A stretch of DNA of 64,000 nt from Frigidibacter sp. RF13 (GTDB lineage: Bacteria > Pseudomonadota > Alphaproteobacteria > Rhodobacterales > Rhodobacteraceae). Positions 9,228 through 18,476 of this stretch are shown one piece after another. The notes under the pieces were generated by a model. The model saw only the letters and a program-made list of their open reading frames with translations, was not told the origin of the DNA and searched no databases. The position numbers and the translations under genes were made by a program. The first letter of the stretch is position 1, and each line of letters starts with the position of its first letter. The stretch spans positions 48,881 through 112,880 of the forward strand of contig NZ_JAPNUE010000009.1 in the NCBI RefSeq assembly GCF_026626305.1. The letters run 5' to 3'.

Positions 9228-10366
9228 CGTGTCATCCCGTCCCAGAAGTTCTTGACCTTCGAGAAGAAGGAGGAACCTTCGGGGTTGTTGTTGGCCTCGA
9301 TCGCGTCGAACTCGCGCAGGATTTCCTTTTGCCGCGCCGTCAGGTTCACCGGCGTTTCGACGGCGAACTCGATCAACATGTCACCGACGCCGCCCCCGCG
9401 CAGCGCGGGCATGCCCTTGGCGCGGAGCCTCAGCTGTTTGCCGTTCTGTGCGCCCGCCGGCACCTTGACCAGACTGCGCCCACCGTCGATCGTCGGCACC
9501 TCGACCTCGCCGCCAAGCGCTGCGGTCGGCATCGAGACCGGGATGCGGCAGTAAAGGTTCACGCCGTCGCGCTGGAAAAGCGCATGTTCCTTCACCTCGA
9601 TGAAGATATAGAGATCACCCGCCGGTCCGCCACGCAGGCCCGCCTCGCCCTCGCCGCCAAGGCGGATGCGGGTACCGGTTTCCACGCCTGCCGGGATGTT
9701 GACCGACAGTTGGCGTTCCTTCTCGATCCGGCCCGCGCCACGGCAGGCCTTGCAGGGGTTCTTCACGATCTGGCCCGCGCCGTTGCAGGTCGGGCAGGTG
9801 CGTTCGACGGTGAAGAAGCCCTGCTGAGCACGCACCTTGCCCATGCCCGAACAGGTCGGACAGGTCTGGGGTTCCGAGCCGCTTTCCGCGCCGGTGCCGC
9901 TGCAGGCGCCGCAATTGACGGCCGTAGGTACGGTGATCGCCTTCTGCACGCCCTTATAGGCTTCTTCGAGCGTGACGCGCAGGTTGTAGCGCAGGTCCGA
10001 CCCGCGCGTCGCGCGTTGCCGTCCCCCGCCACCGCCGCGACCGCCACCCATGAAATCGCCGAAAAGATCCTCGAACACGTCAGAGAAAGCGCTGGCGAAA
10101 TCGCCTTGACCGCCGCCGCGCGGGCCCCCGCCCATGCCGCCCTCGAAGGCCGCATGGCCGAACCGGTCATAGGCCGCTTTCTTCTGGTCGTCCTTCAGGC
10201 ATTCGTAGGCCTCGTTCACTTCCTTGAACGCGGCTTCCGACTTGGGATCGTCCTTGTTGCGGTCGGGATGAAGTTCCTTTGCCTTCGACCGGTAGGCCTT
10301 TTTTATCTCGTCGGCCGATGCCCCGCGCTGGACGCCCAGAACCTCGTAATAGTCGCGTTTTGCCAT
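9224..10366 (-). CDS. dnaJ: Chaperone protein DnaJ (Hsp40)
   Basis: A 380-residue co-chaperone that stimulates the DnaK ATPase and delivers unfolded substrates. The J domain with the HPD tripeptide (LHPDRNK) is at about 32-38, followed by a Gly/Phe-rich linker, four CxxCxGxG zinc repeats ([32 protein letters not shown], about 145-205) and the C-terminal substrate-binding domains. Length and order are those of a type I DnaJ. It is 73 bases downstream of dnaK and overlaps queG by four bases. Heat induction is expected from the sigma-32-type promoter upstream of dnaK. Confidence 0.98.
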   Translation of the reverse strand: MAKRDYYEVLGVQRGASADEIKKAYRSKAKELHPDRNKDDPKSEAAFKEVNEAYECLKDDQKKAAYDRFGHAAFEGGMGGGPRGGGQGDFASAFSDVFEDLFGDFMGGGRGGGGGRQRATRGSDLRYNLRVTLEEAYKGVQKAITVPTAVNCGACSGTGAESGSEPQTCPTCSGMGKVRAQQGFFTVERTCPTCNGAGQIVKNPCKACRGAGRIEKERQLSVNIPAGVETGTRIRLGGEGEAGLRGGPAGDLYIFIEVKEHALFQRDGVNLYCRIPVSMPTAALGGEVEVPTIDGGRSLVKVPAGAQNGKQLRLRAKGMPALRGGGVGDMLIEFAVETPVNLTARQKEILREFDAIEANNNPEGSSFFSKVKNFWDGMTR

Positions 10367-10393
10367 TCTGCACCCACTTTCGGGAAACGCGCA

Positions 10394-10423
10394 GGGCCGG
10401 CCCGGTCAAAACCGGACCGGCCC
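10394..10423 (-). other. Intercistronic hairpin between dnaK and dnaJ
   Basis: A 7-bp stem (GGGCCGG/CCGGCCC), one mismatch and a further 5-bp stem enclose a CAAA loop in the 73-base gap. No T-tract follows on the minus strand, so it is more likely an mRNA processing or stability element that gives dnaK more message than dnaJ than a full terminator. Confidence 0.55.
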
Positions 10424-10439
10424 CCGGGTTCAGGCGGCC

Positions 10440-12359
10440 TTAGCGGCGCCGCTTGTCTTCGCCAAGGTCCTCGAAATCGGCATCGACGATATCGTCATCC
10501 ACGCCGCGCGGACCTTCTTCCTCATCACCGGCCTTGGCGGCGCCCTCGGCCTGGCTCGCCTTGTAGATCGCTTCGCCAAGCTTCATCGACGCGTCCATCA
10601 GGTTCTGGATGCCGCCCTTGATCTTGCCGGCTTCCTCGGACTTGAGCGCTTCTTCAAGCGCGCCCATCGCCAGTTCGATCGCCTCGACGGTCGAACCGTC
10701 GACCTTGTCGCCATGCTCTTCGAGCGACTTCTTGGTCGAGTGGATCAGGCCCTCGGCCTGGTTCTTGGCCTCGACCAGTTCCTTGCGGCTCTTGTCGGCC
10801 TCGGCATTGGCCTCGGCGTCCTTCACCATCTTCTCGATCTCGTCGTCCGACAGACCGCCCGAGGCCTGGATGGTGATCGCCTGCTCGCGACCCGTCCCCT
10901 TGTCCTTAGCCTTGACCGAGACGATGCCGTTCGCATCGATGTCGAACGTGACCTCGATCTGCGGCAGACCGCGCGGGGCGGGCGGGATTTCCTCAAGGTT
11001 GAACTGGCCGAGCAGCTTGTTGTCGGCCGCCATTTCACGCTCGCCCTGGAAGACGCGCAGCGTCACGGCATTCTGGTTGTCCTCGGCGGTCGAGAAGATC
11101 TGGGACTTCTTCGTCGGGATCGTGGTGTTGCGGTCGATCAGACGGGTGAAGACCCCGCCCAAAGTCTCGATCCCGAGCGAGAGAGGCGTCACGTCGAGAA
11201 GGACAACATCTTTCACGTCGCCCTGAAGCACACCGGCCTGGATCGCCGCGCCAAGCGCCACGACCTCATCGGGGTTCACGCCCTTGTGCGGCTCCTTGCC
11301 GAAGAAGTTCGTCACTTCCTCGATCACCTTCGGCATGCGGGTCATGCCGCCGACCAGAACCACCTCGTCAATGTCGCCCTTCGACACGCCCGCATCCTTC
11401 AGCGCGGCGTCGCAGGGTTTCAGCGACTTCTTGATCAGGTCGCCCACGAGGCTTTCCAGCTTCGAACGCGTCAGCTTCATCACCATGTGAAGCGGTGTGC
11501 CCGACTTCATGTCCATAGAGATGAACGGCTGGTTGATTTCGGTCTGCTGGCTCGAGGACAGTTCGATCTTGGCCTTTTCAGCCGCTTCCTTCAGCCGCTG
11601 CAGCGCCATCTTGTCCTTGGTCAGGTCGACGCCATGTTCCTTTTTGAACTCGTCGGCCAGATAGTTGACGATGCGCATGTCGAAGTCCTCGCCGCCGAGG
11701 AACGTGTCCCCGTTCGTCGATTTCACCTCGAAGAGGCCATCATCGATCTCAAGGATCGTGATGTCGAACGTACCGCCGCCAAGGTCATAGACCGCGATGG
11801 TTTTGGTCTCTTTCTTGTCGAGGCCATAAGCCAGCGCCGCTGCCGTCGGTTCGTTGATGATGCGCAGAACCTCAAGGCCTGCGATCTTGCCCGCGTCCTT
11901 GGTCGCCTGACGCTGGGCGTCGTTGAAATAGGCGGGAACCGTGATAACCGCCTGCGTGACCGTCTCGCCGAGGTAGCTTTCGGCTGTTTCCTTCATCTTC
12001 TGCAGGATGACGGCAGAGATCTGGGCGGGGCTGAACTTCTCGCCGCGTACTTCGACCCAGGCGTCGCCATTGCCGCCGTCGACGATCGAATAGGGGACGA
12101 GTTTCTTGTCCTTTTCCACTTCCGCGTCGGTGACGCGGCGGCCGATCAGGCGCTTCACTGCGAAGATGGTGTTCGACGGGTTGGTGACGGCCTGACGCTT
12201 GGCGGCCTGGCCCACAAGGCGTTCGCTGTCGGTATAGCCCACGATCGAGGGCGTGGTGCGGGCGCCTTCCGAGTTCTCGATCACGCGGGGTTTCGACCCG
12301 TCCATGATCGCGACGCAGGAGTTGGTGGTCCCGAGGTCGATCCCGATGACTTTGGCCAT
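10440..12359 (-). CDS. dnaK: Chaperone protein DnaK (Hsp70)
   Basis: A 639-residue ATP-dependent chaperone of the cytoplasm. The phosphate loop [16 protein letters not shown] is at residues 5-20, and the second signature [10 protein letters not shown] near residues 190-200. A substrate-binding domain follows, and the C-terminal tail is acidic (rich in D and E, ending EDKRRR). Length is normal. It is the first gene of a dnaK-dnaJ(-queG) operon. An RpoH-type promoter about 100 bases upstream suggests heat-shock induction. grpE is not in the window. Confidence 0.99.
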   Translation of the reverse strand: MAKVIGIDLGTTNSCVAIMDGSKPRVIENSEGARTTPSIVGYTDSERLVGQAAKRQAVTNPSNTIFAVKRLIGRRVTDAEVEKDKKLVPYSIVDGGNGDAWVEVRGEKFSPAQISAVILQKMKETAESYLGETVTQAVITVPAYFNDAQRQATKDAGKIAGLEVLRIINEPTAAALAYGLDKKETKTIAVYDLGGGTFDITILEIDDGLFEVKSTNGDTFLGGEDFDMRIVNYLADEFKKEHGVDLTKDKMALQRLKEAAEKAKIELSSSQQTEINQPFISMDMKSGTPLHMVMKLTRSKLESLVGDLIKKSLKPCDAALKDAGVSKGDIDEVVLVGGMTRMPKVIEEVTNFFGKEPHKGVNPDEVVALGAAIQAGVLQGDVKDVVLLDVTPLSLGIETLGGVFTRLIDRNTTIPTKKSQIFSTAEDNQNAVTLRVFQGEREMAADNKLLGQFNLEEIPPAPRGLPQIEVTFDIDANGIVSVKAKDKGTGREQAITIQASGGLSDDEIEKMVKDAEANAEADKSRKELVEAKNQAEGLIHSTKKSLEEHGDKVDGSTVEAIELAMGALEEALKSEEAGKIKGGIQNLMDASMKLGEAIYKASQAEGAAKAGDEEEGPRGVDDDIVDADFEDLGEDKRRR

Positions 12360-12461
12360 AGTAATTCCTCTTCCTTCGGCGATGATAAGGAGCCGGGTCC
12401 CATAAGGCCCCCGCCTCCGATCCCAAATTGTGACCGGGGTGCCCCCCGACCGGCTTCTGGG

Positions 12462-12493
12462 CGTATATAGGGAGGGGGAATTGCCCCTGCAAG
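12462..12493 (-). promoter_or_regulatory. RpoH (sigma-32)-type promoter of dnaK
   Basis: On the minus strand CTTG (12493-12490) is followed after 18 bases by CCTATATACG (12471-12462). This fits the alphaproteobacterial heat-shock consensus CTTG-N17/18-CYTATNTNNG at every fixed position. Transcription should begin near 12455, giving dnaK a leader of about 95 bases. The element also argues that alkB on the other strand starts downstream, at GTG 12526, rather than at ATG 12430. Confidence 0.8.
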
Positions 12494-12525
12494 CGGCGAG
12501 AGAAGCGGAAAAGCGGAAAGAAATC

Positions 12526-13161
12526 GTGGAAAAGCCGGGTCATTCTTCCACTTTCCCGACACCGTCGGCGGTGATCCGCGGCATGCGCCTTCACGCGGGC
12601 TGGATTTCGCCGGAGGACCAGCGCGCTCTGGTTTCCGGCCTGCGCAGCGTGATCGCCGCCGCGCCGCTCTTTGCGCCGCTGACCGGCTGGGGCAAGCCGA
12701 TGAGCGTGCGCATGACGTCCGCCGGGCGGTTCGGCTGGTATTCCGATCGAAAGGGCTATCGCTATATCGACCGGCATCCCTCGGGCAGCGCCTGGCCGCC
12801 GATCCCGGACCGGGCGCTTGAGGTCTGGCGGGCGCTCGCAGGCTCGGCGCGCGACCCCGAATGCTGCCTGATCAACTGGTATGGTCCAGAGGCGCGCATG
12901 GGCCTGCATCAGGATCGCGACGAGGCGGATTTCACCGAACCGGTCCTGTCAATCAGCCTCGGCGACGATGGCCTGTTCCGCGTCGGCAATATCGACCGCG
13001 GCGGGCCGAGCGAAAGTGTCTGGCTGCGATCGGGCGACGTGCTGGTGATGGAAGGCGCCTCGCGCCTTCTCCATCACGGTATCGACCGGATCGCGGCAGG
13101 TACCTCGACACTCCTCGAACGGCCGGGGCGGATCAATCTGACCTTGCGCGTCGTGACCTGA
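12526..13161 (+). CDS. alkB: AlkB-type alpha-ketoglutarate-dependent dioxygenase
   Basis: A 211-residue Fe(II)/2-oxoglutarate enzyme that removes methyl lesions such as 1-methyladenine and 3-methylcytosine from DNA or RNA. Iron ligands by comparison with E. coli AlkB are His128 and Asp130 (LHQDRDE) and His184 (LLHHGI); Arg202 and Arg208 in RINLTLR match the 2-oxoglutarate-binding arginines. The GTG start at 12526 has GGAAAG upstream and aligns with the known N-terminus. The frame is open to ATG 12430, but that stretch carries the dnaK promoter. No Ada-like regulator is nearby, so it is probably a stand-alone repair gene. Confidence 0.88.
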   Translation: MEKPGHSSTFPTPSAVIRGMRLHAGWISPEDQRALVSGLRSVIAAAPLFAPLTGWGKPMSVRMTSAGRFGWYSDRKGYRYIDRHPSGSAWPPIPDRALEVWRALAGSARDPECCLINWYGPEARMGLHQDRDEADFTEPVLSISLGDDGLFRVGNIDRGGPSESVWLRSGDVLVMEGASRLLHHGIDRIAAGTSTLLERPGRINLTLRVVT

Positions 13162-13217
13162 AGAAATCCGGCGGTGGTAGAGCGGACCACGACGGCGATG
13201 CCCCCTTGAGAGAAGGG

Positions 13218-13245
13218 TTGATTAGACGGGCCGTGCCCCTATAAT
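13218..13245 (+). promoter_or_regulatory. Strong sigma-70 promoter of the amiC operon
   Basis: TTGATT (13218-13223) and a perfect TATAAT (13240-13245) are separated by 16 bases. Transcription would start near 13252, leaving a leader of about 100 bases before amiC that contains a complete intrinsic terminator. Confidence 0.75.
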
Positions 13246-13282
13246 CCTTTCTGAAATCGGCAATATGCCAAGCGGCAAACAG

Positions 13283-13324
13283 GCCCCGACTGCAGTTCCA
13301 CAAAGGCTGCGGCGGGGCTTTTTT
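13283..13324 (+). terminator. Leader terminator (attenuator candidate) ahead of amiC
   Basis: GCCCCG (13283-13288) pairs with CGGGGC (13313-13318). After a bulged A, CTGCAG (13290-13295) pairs with CTGCGG (13307-13312, one G-T pair). The loop is 11 bases and six T residues follow (13319-13324). It lies between the promoter at 13218-13245 and the amiC start at 13355. AmiR-type proteins prevent termination at such sites. I could not find the tandem AnnGnn hexaloops typical of ANTAR targets in the leader. Confidence 0.75.
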
Positions 13325-13354
13325 CATTGCCGGTATGGGGGGATTTTGGGGGCG

Positions 13355-14440
13355 ATGAAGCGGCGAATCGAACTGGGGCTTCTGTTCTCGCGCTCGGGTA
13401 GCTACTCGCTGATCTCAGAGGCCTGCCGGACTGGTGTCCTGTCGGCAATTGCCCGCATCAATGCCGATCCCGAGATCGACCTCAGCTTCGTTCCCGTCGA
13501 GCGCGATCCCGGTGGGAATTTCGACCTCTACGGGCCGATGTGCGCCGAGATCCTGCGTGACACGGGCGCGCGCCATGTGGTTGGCTGCGTCACCTCCTGG
13601 AGCCGGAAGGAGGTCATTCCCACGCTGGAAAAGCATGGCGGCACGCTTTGGTACGCGGTGCCTTACGAAGGGTTCGAGGCCTCCGACCATGTGGTCTATA
13701 CCCATGCCTGCCCTAACCAGCATCTGCTGCCGCTTCTCGACTGGGTCATGCCCGCCCATGGCCGCCGCGCCTATCTGACCGGCTCGAACTATATCTGGGG
13801 ATGGGAGATGAACCGTCTCGCGCGCGAACGGATCGTGCTGGCGGGCGGCGAAGTGATGGGCGAGCGCTATCTGCCGATCGGGTCGCGCGATGTCGGCCGG
13901 ATGATCGAAGAGATTCGATTCGCCCGGCCCGACTTCGTGCTGAATTCGCTGATCGGCCCGTCGTCCTACGAATTCCTGACGGCCTATCGGGCATTGGGTG
14001 AGGAAGACGGCCATTTCCGGCCCGATACCTGCCCGATCCTGTCCTGCAACCTGACCGAATGCGAACTGCCCGCGCTCGGGCCAGCGGCGGAAGGGCTGGT
14101 GTCGGCGGGCCCCTATTTTCGTGGCGAAGAAGGTTGGCCCGGCGGCGGCAGCTTCGGCTCCTCGCACGAGGCGGCGGCGTTCACAGCGGTGCGGGAACTC
14201 GCGCGGCTTCTGGCCGGGCGGCCGGGGGCGGAAAACCTGAGCCTTGCCGAACTTCTGGCTTCGGATCAGGGCGGTATCGTCGATCCAGGTACCCATCACA
14301 CCATCCTGCCCGCGCTGATCGCCCGTGTCGAAGGCGGCCGGTTCCGGGTAATCCAGCGCCGTGCCGATCTGCCGGGCGATCCCTATCTGACCCGCACCGT
14401 CGACACGCCCGCCGCCGCGACGCTGAGGCTGGTGAAATGA
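13355..14440 (+). CDS. amiC: AmiC-like amide-binding sensor (type I periplasmic-binding fold)
   Basis: A 361-residue protein of the AmiC / urea-amide binding family. It has no signal peptide (it begins MKRRIELGLLFSRSGSYS), so it is cytoplasmic, as in Pseudomonas, where AmiC holds AmiR inactive until an amide binds. Family features are the LGLLFSRSGSYS start, ERDPGGN, the GCVTSWSRKEVIP region and LTGSNYIWGWEMNR. The start ATG 13355 has a run of Gs (13348-13352) as ribosome site; the frame is open upstream through the leader terminator. The stop overlaps the amiR start by four bases. It is the first gene of a seven-gene operon with an ABC importer and an acetamidase/formamidase, which supports an amide ligand. 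Confidence 0.85.
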   Translation: MKRRIELGLLFSRSGSYSLISEACRTGVLSAIARINADPEIDLSFVPVERDPGGNFDLYGPMCAEILRDTGARHVVGCVTSWSRKEVIPTLEKHGGTLWYAVPYEGFEASDHVVYTHACPNQHLLPLLDWVMPAHGRRAYLTGSNYIWGWEMNRLARERIVLAGGEVMGERYLPIGSRDVGRMIEEIRFARPDFVLNSLIGPSSYEFLTAYRALGEEDGHFRPDTCPILSCNLTECELPALGPAAEGLVSAGPYFRGEEGWPGGGSFGSSHEAAAFTAVRELARLLAGRPGAENLSLAELLASDQGGIVDPGTHHTILPALIARVEGGRFRVIQRRADLPGDPYLTRTVDTPAAATLRLVK

Positions 14441-15045
14441 GGCGCCCGATCCGCATCCAGAACCTTGGCGGCGCGCGGGCGGCGATCCTGCACCGGCCTC
14501 ATGCCACCGTGCAGGCGCTGACACGGCAGCTTGCGGCGATCGGGCTTGAGGTAACGCAGTTCTGGCCCGAGCTGGGACCGGAAGCGCTGGGTGCGGATTT
14601 CGTCTTCTTCGATGCCGACATGGGCCATGACGGCATGTTCCCCTGGCCACCAGGCGCACCGCCGATGCCGATGATCGCGCTCATCGGGTCCGAGGCGCCG
14701 GGGCGGATCGAATGGTCGCTGAGGGCGGGCGCGCATGCCCAGCTGTTGAAGCCCGTCGGCGATCACGGCGCCTATTCCGCGCTTCTGATCGCACGCGACG
14801 CCTTTGATGCCCAGCATGCCCTGTCGGCGGAGATCGACGAACTGCGTCAACGCCTCGACCGGCGTCAGACGGTGGTCAGGGCGGTGACGCTGCTGGCCGC
14901 GCGCGGAAAAAGCGAGGAGGCCGCCTATGCCCAGTTGCGCCAGATGGCGATGTCTTGGCGCGTTACGTTCGAAGAGGCGGCGGAAAGGATCGTCGCGGGT
15001 TCTCGCGGGCCAATGCCCTTGACGCGGGAGGAAGGCGATGGCTGA
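14437..15045 (+). CDS. amiR: AmiR-like antiterminator (pseudo-receiver plus ANTAR RNA-binding domain)
   Basis: A 202-residue protein with an N-terminal receiver-like domain, a coiled-coil stretch (SAEIDELRQRLDRRQTVVRA, about 130-150) and a C-terminal ANTAR domain (KSEEAAYAQLRQMAMSWRVT, then EEAAERIV). The layout is that of Pseudomonas AmiR, which binds leader RNA and stops transcription termination when AmiC releases it. The receiver lacks a standard phosphorylation pocket (FFDADMGHDG is present), in line with control by protein partner rather than by phosphorylation. It overlaps amiC by four bases and the next permease by eight. Its likely target is the terminator at 13283-13324. Confidence 0.88.
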   Translation: MRRPIRIQNLGGARAAILHRPHATVQALTRQLAAIGLEVTQFWPELGPEALGADFVFFDADMGHDGMFPWPPGAPPMPMIALIGSEAPGRIEWSLRAGAHAQLLKPVGDHGAYSALLIARDAFDAQHALSAEIDELRQRLDRRQTVVRAVTLLAARGKSEEAAYAQLRQMAMSWRVTFEEAAERIVAGSRGPMPLTREEGDG

Positions 15046-15922
15046 CGCGACCGCCTCGGCCATTCCTGCCCCGGAGGGCGCGTTCCGTCGGCTGATAGAG
15101 CGGCGACTGGCGCTGTTCGGTCTCTCGCTGATCCTTCTTGTCGTGGCAGGTGCTCTCTTTGCGCCGTGGATTGCCCCCTATGCGCCTGAAGAGCAGCATT
15201 TCGACGGGCTTACGATAGAAGGCGCGCCGCTGTCGCCGAATGCGCAATTCTGGATGGGCACCGATCTGCTCGGCCGCGACCTTTTCAGCCGGATGCTGTA
15301 TGGCGCCCAGACCTCGCTGATCATCGGTATCGTCGCGAATGGGCTCGCGCTGATCATCGGCACTATTGTCGGCCTGACCGCCGGGTTCTTCCGCGGCTGG
15401 ATTGGCGCAGTCCTGATGCGCTTCACCGACCTGATGATGGCCTTTCCCGCGCTCTTGCTCGCTATCTGCCTTGCAGCGATCTTCAAGCCCTCGCTCTGGA
15501 TCGTCGCGCTGGTGATCGCGCTGGTGAACTGGGTGCAGACGGCTCGGGTTATCTACACACAGACCAGTTCACTAGCCGAGCGCGATTTCATTGCGGCTGA
15601 GCGCACCTTGGGTGCAGGATCTGGCCGCATCCTCTTTCGTCATCTTCTGCCGCATCTGCTGCCGACAATCATTGTGCATACAACACTCGGGATATCGACG
15701 ACGGTACTTCTGGAGGCAACGCTGTCCTTTCTCGGTGTCGGCGTGCAGCCGCCGACGCCAAGCTGGGGCAATATCATCTTCGAAAACCAGACCTATTTTC
15801 AGGCCGCGCCCTGGCTCGTTTTTATCCCCGGCACAGCAATTATCCTCTTGGCGTTGGCCTTCAACCTCGTGGGTGATGTGCTGCGCGACGTTATGGATCC
15901 GACGCAAAGGGGGCTCGATTAG
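15038..15922 (+). CDS. ABC transporter permease, DppC/OppC family
   Basis: A 294-residue inner-membrane permease of a dipeptide/nickel-type importer. A first membrane segment (about 27-47) precedes a periplasmic loop containing the family motif WMGTDLLGRDLFSRML. Five more segments and the cytoplasmic EAA loop (AERTLGAGSGRILFRHLLPH) follow. It overlaps amiR by eight bases and partners the DppB-type permease that starts two bases after its stop. In most such operons the DppB gene comes first; here the order is reversed. The solute is probably an amide or short amide-containing compound, inferred only from amiC and the amidase. Confidence 0.9.
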   Translation: MADATASAIPAPEGAFRRLIERRLALFGLSLILLVVAGALFAPWIAPYAPEEQHFDGLTIEGAPLSPNAQFWMGTDLLGRDLFSRMLYGAQTSLIIGIVANGLALIIGTIVGLTAGFFRGWIGAVLMRFTDLMMAFPALLLAICLAAIFKPSLWIVALVIALVNWVQTARVIYTQTSSLAERDFIAAERTLGAGSGRILFRHLLPHLLPTIIVHTTLGISTTVLLEATLSFLGVGVQPPTPSWGNIIFENQTYFQAAPWLVFIPGTAIILLALAFNLVGDVLRDVMDPTQRGLD

Positions 15923-15923
15923 A

Positions 15924-16844
15924 GTGGGTCGCTATCTTCTGAGTCGATTCCTACAGTCAATCCTGATCCTTCTGGGCATCAGTTTCGTGACGTTCGTCCT
16001 TCTCTATGTTCTGCCCGCCGATCCGGTGCGCCAGATCGCGGGGCGGTCGGCGACGGCGGAAACGGTCGAGAATATCCGCCGCCAGCTTGGCCTCGACCAG
16101 CCCTTCATCGTCCAGTACGGCCGCTATCTGGCGGGCCTTGCGCAAGGCGATCTCGGCCGCAGCTATCTGCAGAAGTCCGAGGTGACCGAGCTGATCCTGT
16201 CGCGCCTGCCTGCCTCTCTGCAGCTGATGGCGGCGGGAATCTTCGCCGAGCTGGTTCTGGGTCTCGGCATGGGGATCGCGGCAGCGGTCCTGCGCGGGCG
16301 CATGGCCGATCAGCTTCTGATGATGACCTCGTTCGTCACCGTGTCTGCCCCGCAATTCGTGGTCAGCCTCTTGATGCTCTACATCTTCGCCGTCAGGCTC
16401 GGCTGGTTCCCGATCGGCGGCTATGGCACAGCGGCCCATCTCGTCCTGCCCGCGCTCACTCTCGGTATCCTCGGATCGGGCTGGTACAGCCGGATGATGC
16501 GATCCTCGATGATCGATGTCCTGCGCGCCGACTATATCCGCACCGCCCGCGCCAAGGGGCTGGGGCGCAGCCGGGTGATCCTGCGCCATGCGCTGCCGAA
16601 CGCCATCCTGCCGGTCATAGCCATGATCGGCATCGACATCGGCATCTTCATGGGCGGCATCGTCGTGGTGGAATCGGTCTTCGGCTGGCCCGGCATCGGC
16701 CAGCTTGCCTGGCAGGCGATCCAGCGCGTCGACATTCCGATCATCATGGGCGTCACGCTGATCTCGGCCTGCGCCATCGTCCTTGGAAATCTTCTGGCCG
16801 ACCTGATCGCGCCCATGATCGACCCGAGAATAAGACTGAAATAG
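15924..16844 (+). CDS. ABC transporter permease, DppB/OppB family
   Basis: A 306-residue inner-membrane permease starting with GTG 15924, one base after the stop of the DppC-type gene. It has the family's N-terminal segment (RFLQSILILLGISFVTFVLL), the LGLDQPFIVQYGRYL region, and the EAA loop YIRTARAKGLGRSRVILRHA near residues 190-215. The reading frame is open upstream through the preceding gene, but that part is an out-of-frame shadow. It forms the transmembrane pair with the DppC-type protein; the binding protein gene follows 17 bases downstream. Confidence 0.9.
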   Translation: MGRYLLSRFLQSILILLGISFVTFVLLYVLPADPVRQIAGRSATAETVENIRRQLGLDQPFIVQYGRYLAGLAQGDLGRSYLQKSEVTELILSRLPASLQLMAAGIFAELVLGLGMGIAAAVLRGRMADQLLMMTSFVTVSAPQFVVSLLMLYIFAVRLGWFPIGGYGTAAHLVLPALTLGILGSGWYSRMMRSSMIDVLRADYIRTARAKGLGRSRVILRHALPNAILPVIAMIGIDIGIFMGGIVVVESVFGWPGIGQLAWQAIQRVDIPIIMGVTLISACAIVLGNLLADLIAPMIDPRIRLK

Positions 16845-16861
16845 CCAACAGGAGAGAGAGA

Positions 16862-18475
16862 ATGAAAAGACTGCTTGCCACCACCGCCGTCCTCATCGCC
16901 CTGGCCATCCCTGCCATGGCGCAGGACTATACGCCCGATCCCAACGCCCAAGCTGGCGGGTCGATCACCATCACGTACAAGGACGACGTCGCCACGCTCG
17001 ACCCCGCCATCGGCTATGACTGGCAGAACTGGTCGATGATCAAGTCGCTGTTCGACGGGCTGATGGACTATGTGCCAGGCACCACGACGCTGCGCCCGGG
17101 CCTCGCTGAAAGCTACGAGATTGCCGAAGACGGCCTGACCTATACGTTCCATCTGCGCACGGGCGTGAAATTCCACAACGGGCGCGAGATGACGGCGGAC
17201 GATGTGAAATATTCGCTCGACCGCGTCACCGATCCCGCCACCCAGTCGCCGGGCGCCGGGTTCTTCGGTTCCATCGCCGGGTTCGAGGCTGCCGGGTCGG
17301 GTGGCCTGTCGGGCGTGGAGGTCGTCGATGCGGCGACGGTAAAGATCACGCTTTCCCGGCCCGATGCGACCTTCCTGCATGTCATGGCGCTGAACTTTGC
17401 CAGCATCGTGCCGAAGGAAGCGGTCGATGAGGCAGGGGCCGATTTCGGCAAGAAGCCGGTCGGCACCGGCGCCTTCAAGCTGGCGGAATGGACGCTTGGC
17501 CAGAGGCTCGTCTTCGAGAAGAACGCCGATTACTGGCGGGCTGGCGTGCCCTATCTGGATTCCGTCGTTTTCGAGGTCGGGCAGGAGCCGGTCGTGGCGC
17601 TGCTGCGCCTTCAGAATGGCGAGGTCGACGTGCCCGGCGACGGCATCCCGCCCGCGAAGTTCCAGGAGGTGATGGCCGACCCGGCGCAGGCCGCGCGTGT
17701 CGTGCAGGGCGGGCAGCTTCACACCGGCTATGTCACGATGAACGTCAATACCCCGCCCTTTGACAAGGTCGAGGTCAGGAAGGCCGTCAACATGGCGATC
17801 AACAAGGACCGGATCGTCCAGATCATCAACGGCCGTGCTGTGCCCGCGACCCAGCCCCTGCCGCCGTCGATGCCGGGCTACACCGAGGGCTACGCAGGTT
17901 ATCCGTTCGACGTCGAGGGCGCGAAACAACTGATGGCTGACGCGGGCCTTGCCGACGGCGTCGATACCGAACTTTACGTGATGAACACCGACCCGAACCC
18001 GCGCATCGCCCAGGCGATCCAGCAGGATCTGGCGGCGATTGGCATCCGCGCGGAAATCAAGTCGCTCGCCCAGGCCAATGTGATCGAGGCAGGCGGCGCA
18101 GGCACAGCGCCGATGATCTGGTCGGGTGGCATGGCCTGGATCGCCGACTTCCCCGATCCGTCGAACTTCTACGGTCCTATCCTCGGCTGCGCGGGCGCAG
18201 GCGAGGGCGGCTGGAACTGGTCGAAGTTCTGCGATGAGGGGCTCGACAAGATGGCGGTCGACGCCGACAGCCTGTCCGATCCTGCCAAGTCCGCCGACCG
18301 GCTGAATCTCTGGTCCGACACTTACATGGGCGTGATGGAGCAGGCGCCCTGGGCGCCGGTCTTCAACGAGGAACGCTATACGATGAAGTCCGAACGGATG
18401 GGCGGCGAGGATGCGCTTTACGTCGATCCGGTCTCGATCCCGGTCAACTACGACTATGTCTGGGTGAAACAGTAA
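16862..18475 (+). CDS. ABC transporter solute-binding protein, family 5 (peptide/nickel/amide type)
   Basis: A 537-residue periplasmic binding protein with a clear signal peptide (MKRLLATTAVLIALAIPAMA, cleavage near residue 20). The mature part has the SBP_bac_5 signature region (AESYEIAEDGLTYTFHLRTG, then VKFHNGREMTADDVKYSLDR). A GGAGAGAG ribosome site precedes ATG 16862. It delivers the solute to the permeases encoded just upstream. Family 5 proteins bind peptides, glycosides, nickel chelates or small amides; only the operon context suggests an amide. Confidence 0.92.
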   Translation: MKRLLATTAVLIALAIPAMAQDYTPDPNAQAGGSITITYKDDVATLDPAIGYDWQNWSMIKSLFDGLMDYVPGTTTLRPGLAESYEIAEDGLTYTFHLRTGVKFHNGREMTADDVKYSLDRVTDPATQSPGAGFFGSIAGFEAAGSGGLSGVEVVDAATVKITLSRPDATFLHVMALNFASIVPKEAVDEAGADFGKKPVGTGAFKLAEWTLGQRLVFEKNADYWRAGVPYLDSVVFEVGQEPVVALLRLQNGEVDVPGDGIPPAKFQEVMADPAQAARVVQGGQLHTGYVTMNVNTPPFDKVEVRKAVNMAINKDRIVQIINGRAVPATQPLPPSMPGYTEGYAGYPFDVEGAKQLMADAGLADGVDTELYVMNTDPNPRIAQAIQQDLAAIGIRAEIKSLAQANVIEAGGAGTAPMIWSGGMAWIADFPDPSNFYGPILGCAGAGEGGWNWSKFCDEGLDKMAVDADSLSDPAKSADRLNLWSDTYMGVMEQAPWAPVFNEERYTMKSERMGGEDALYVDPVSIPVNYDYVWVKQ

Positions 18476-18476
18476 G

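Noticed and set aside
10713..12470. A 585-codon frame opposite dnaK
   Set aside because: Antisense to a complete dnaK and running through its promoter; composition is typical of a shadow.
13252..13330. Classical ANTAR target (two AnnGnn hexaloop hairpins) in the amiC leader
   Set aside because: I checked each A with a G three bases later; none is closed by a base pair. The terminator is real, but the canonical AmiR site is not visible.
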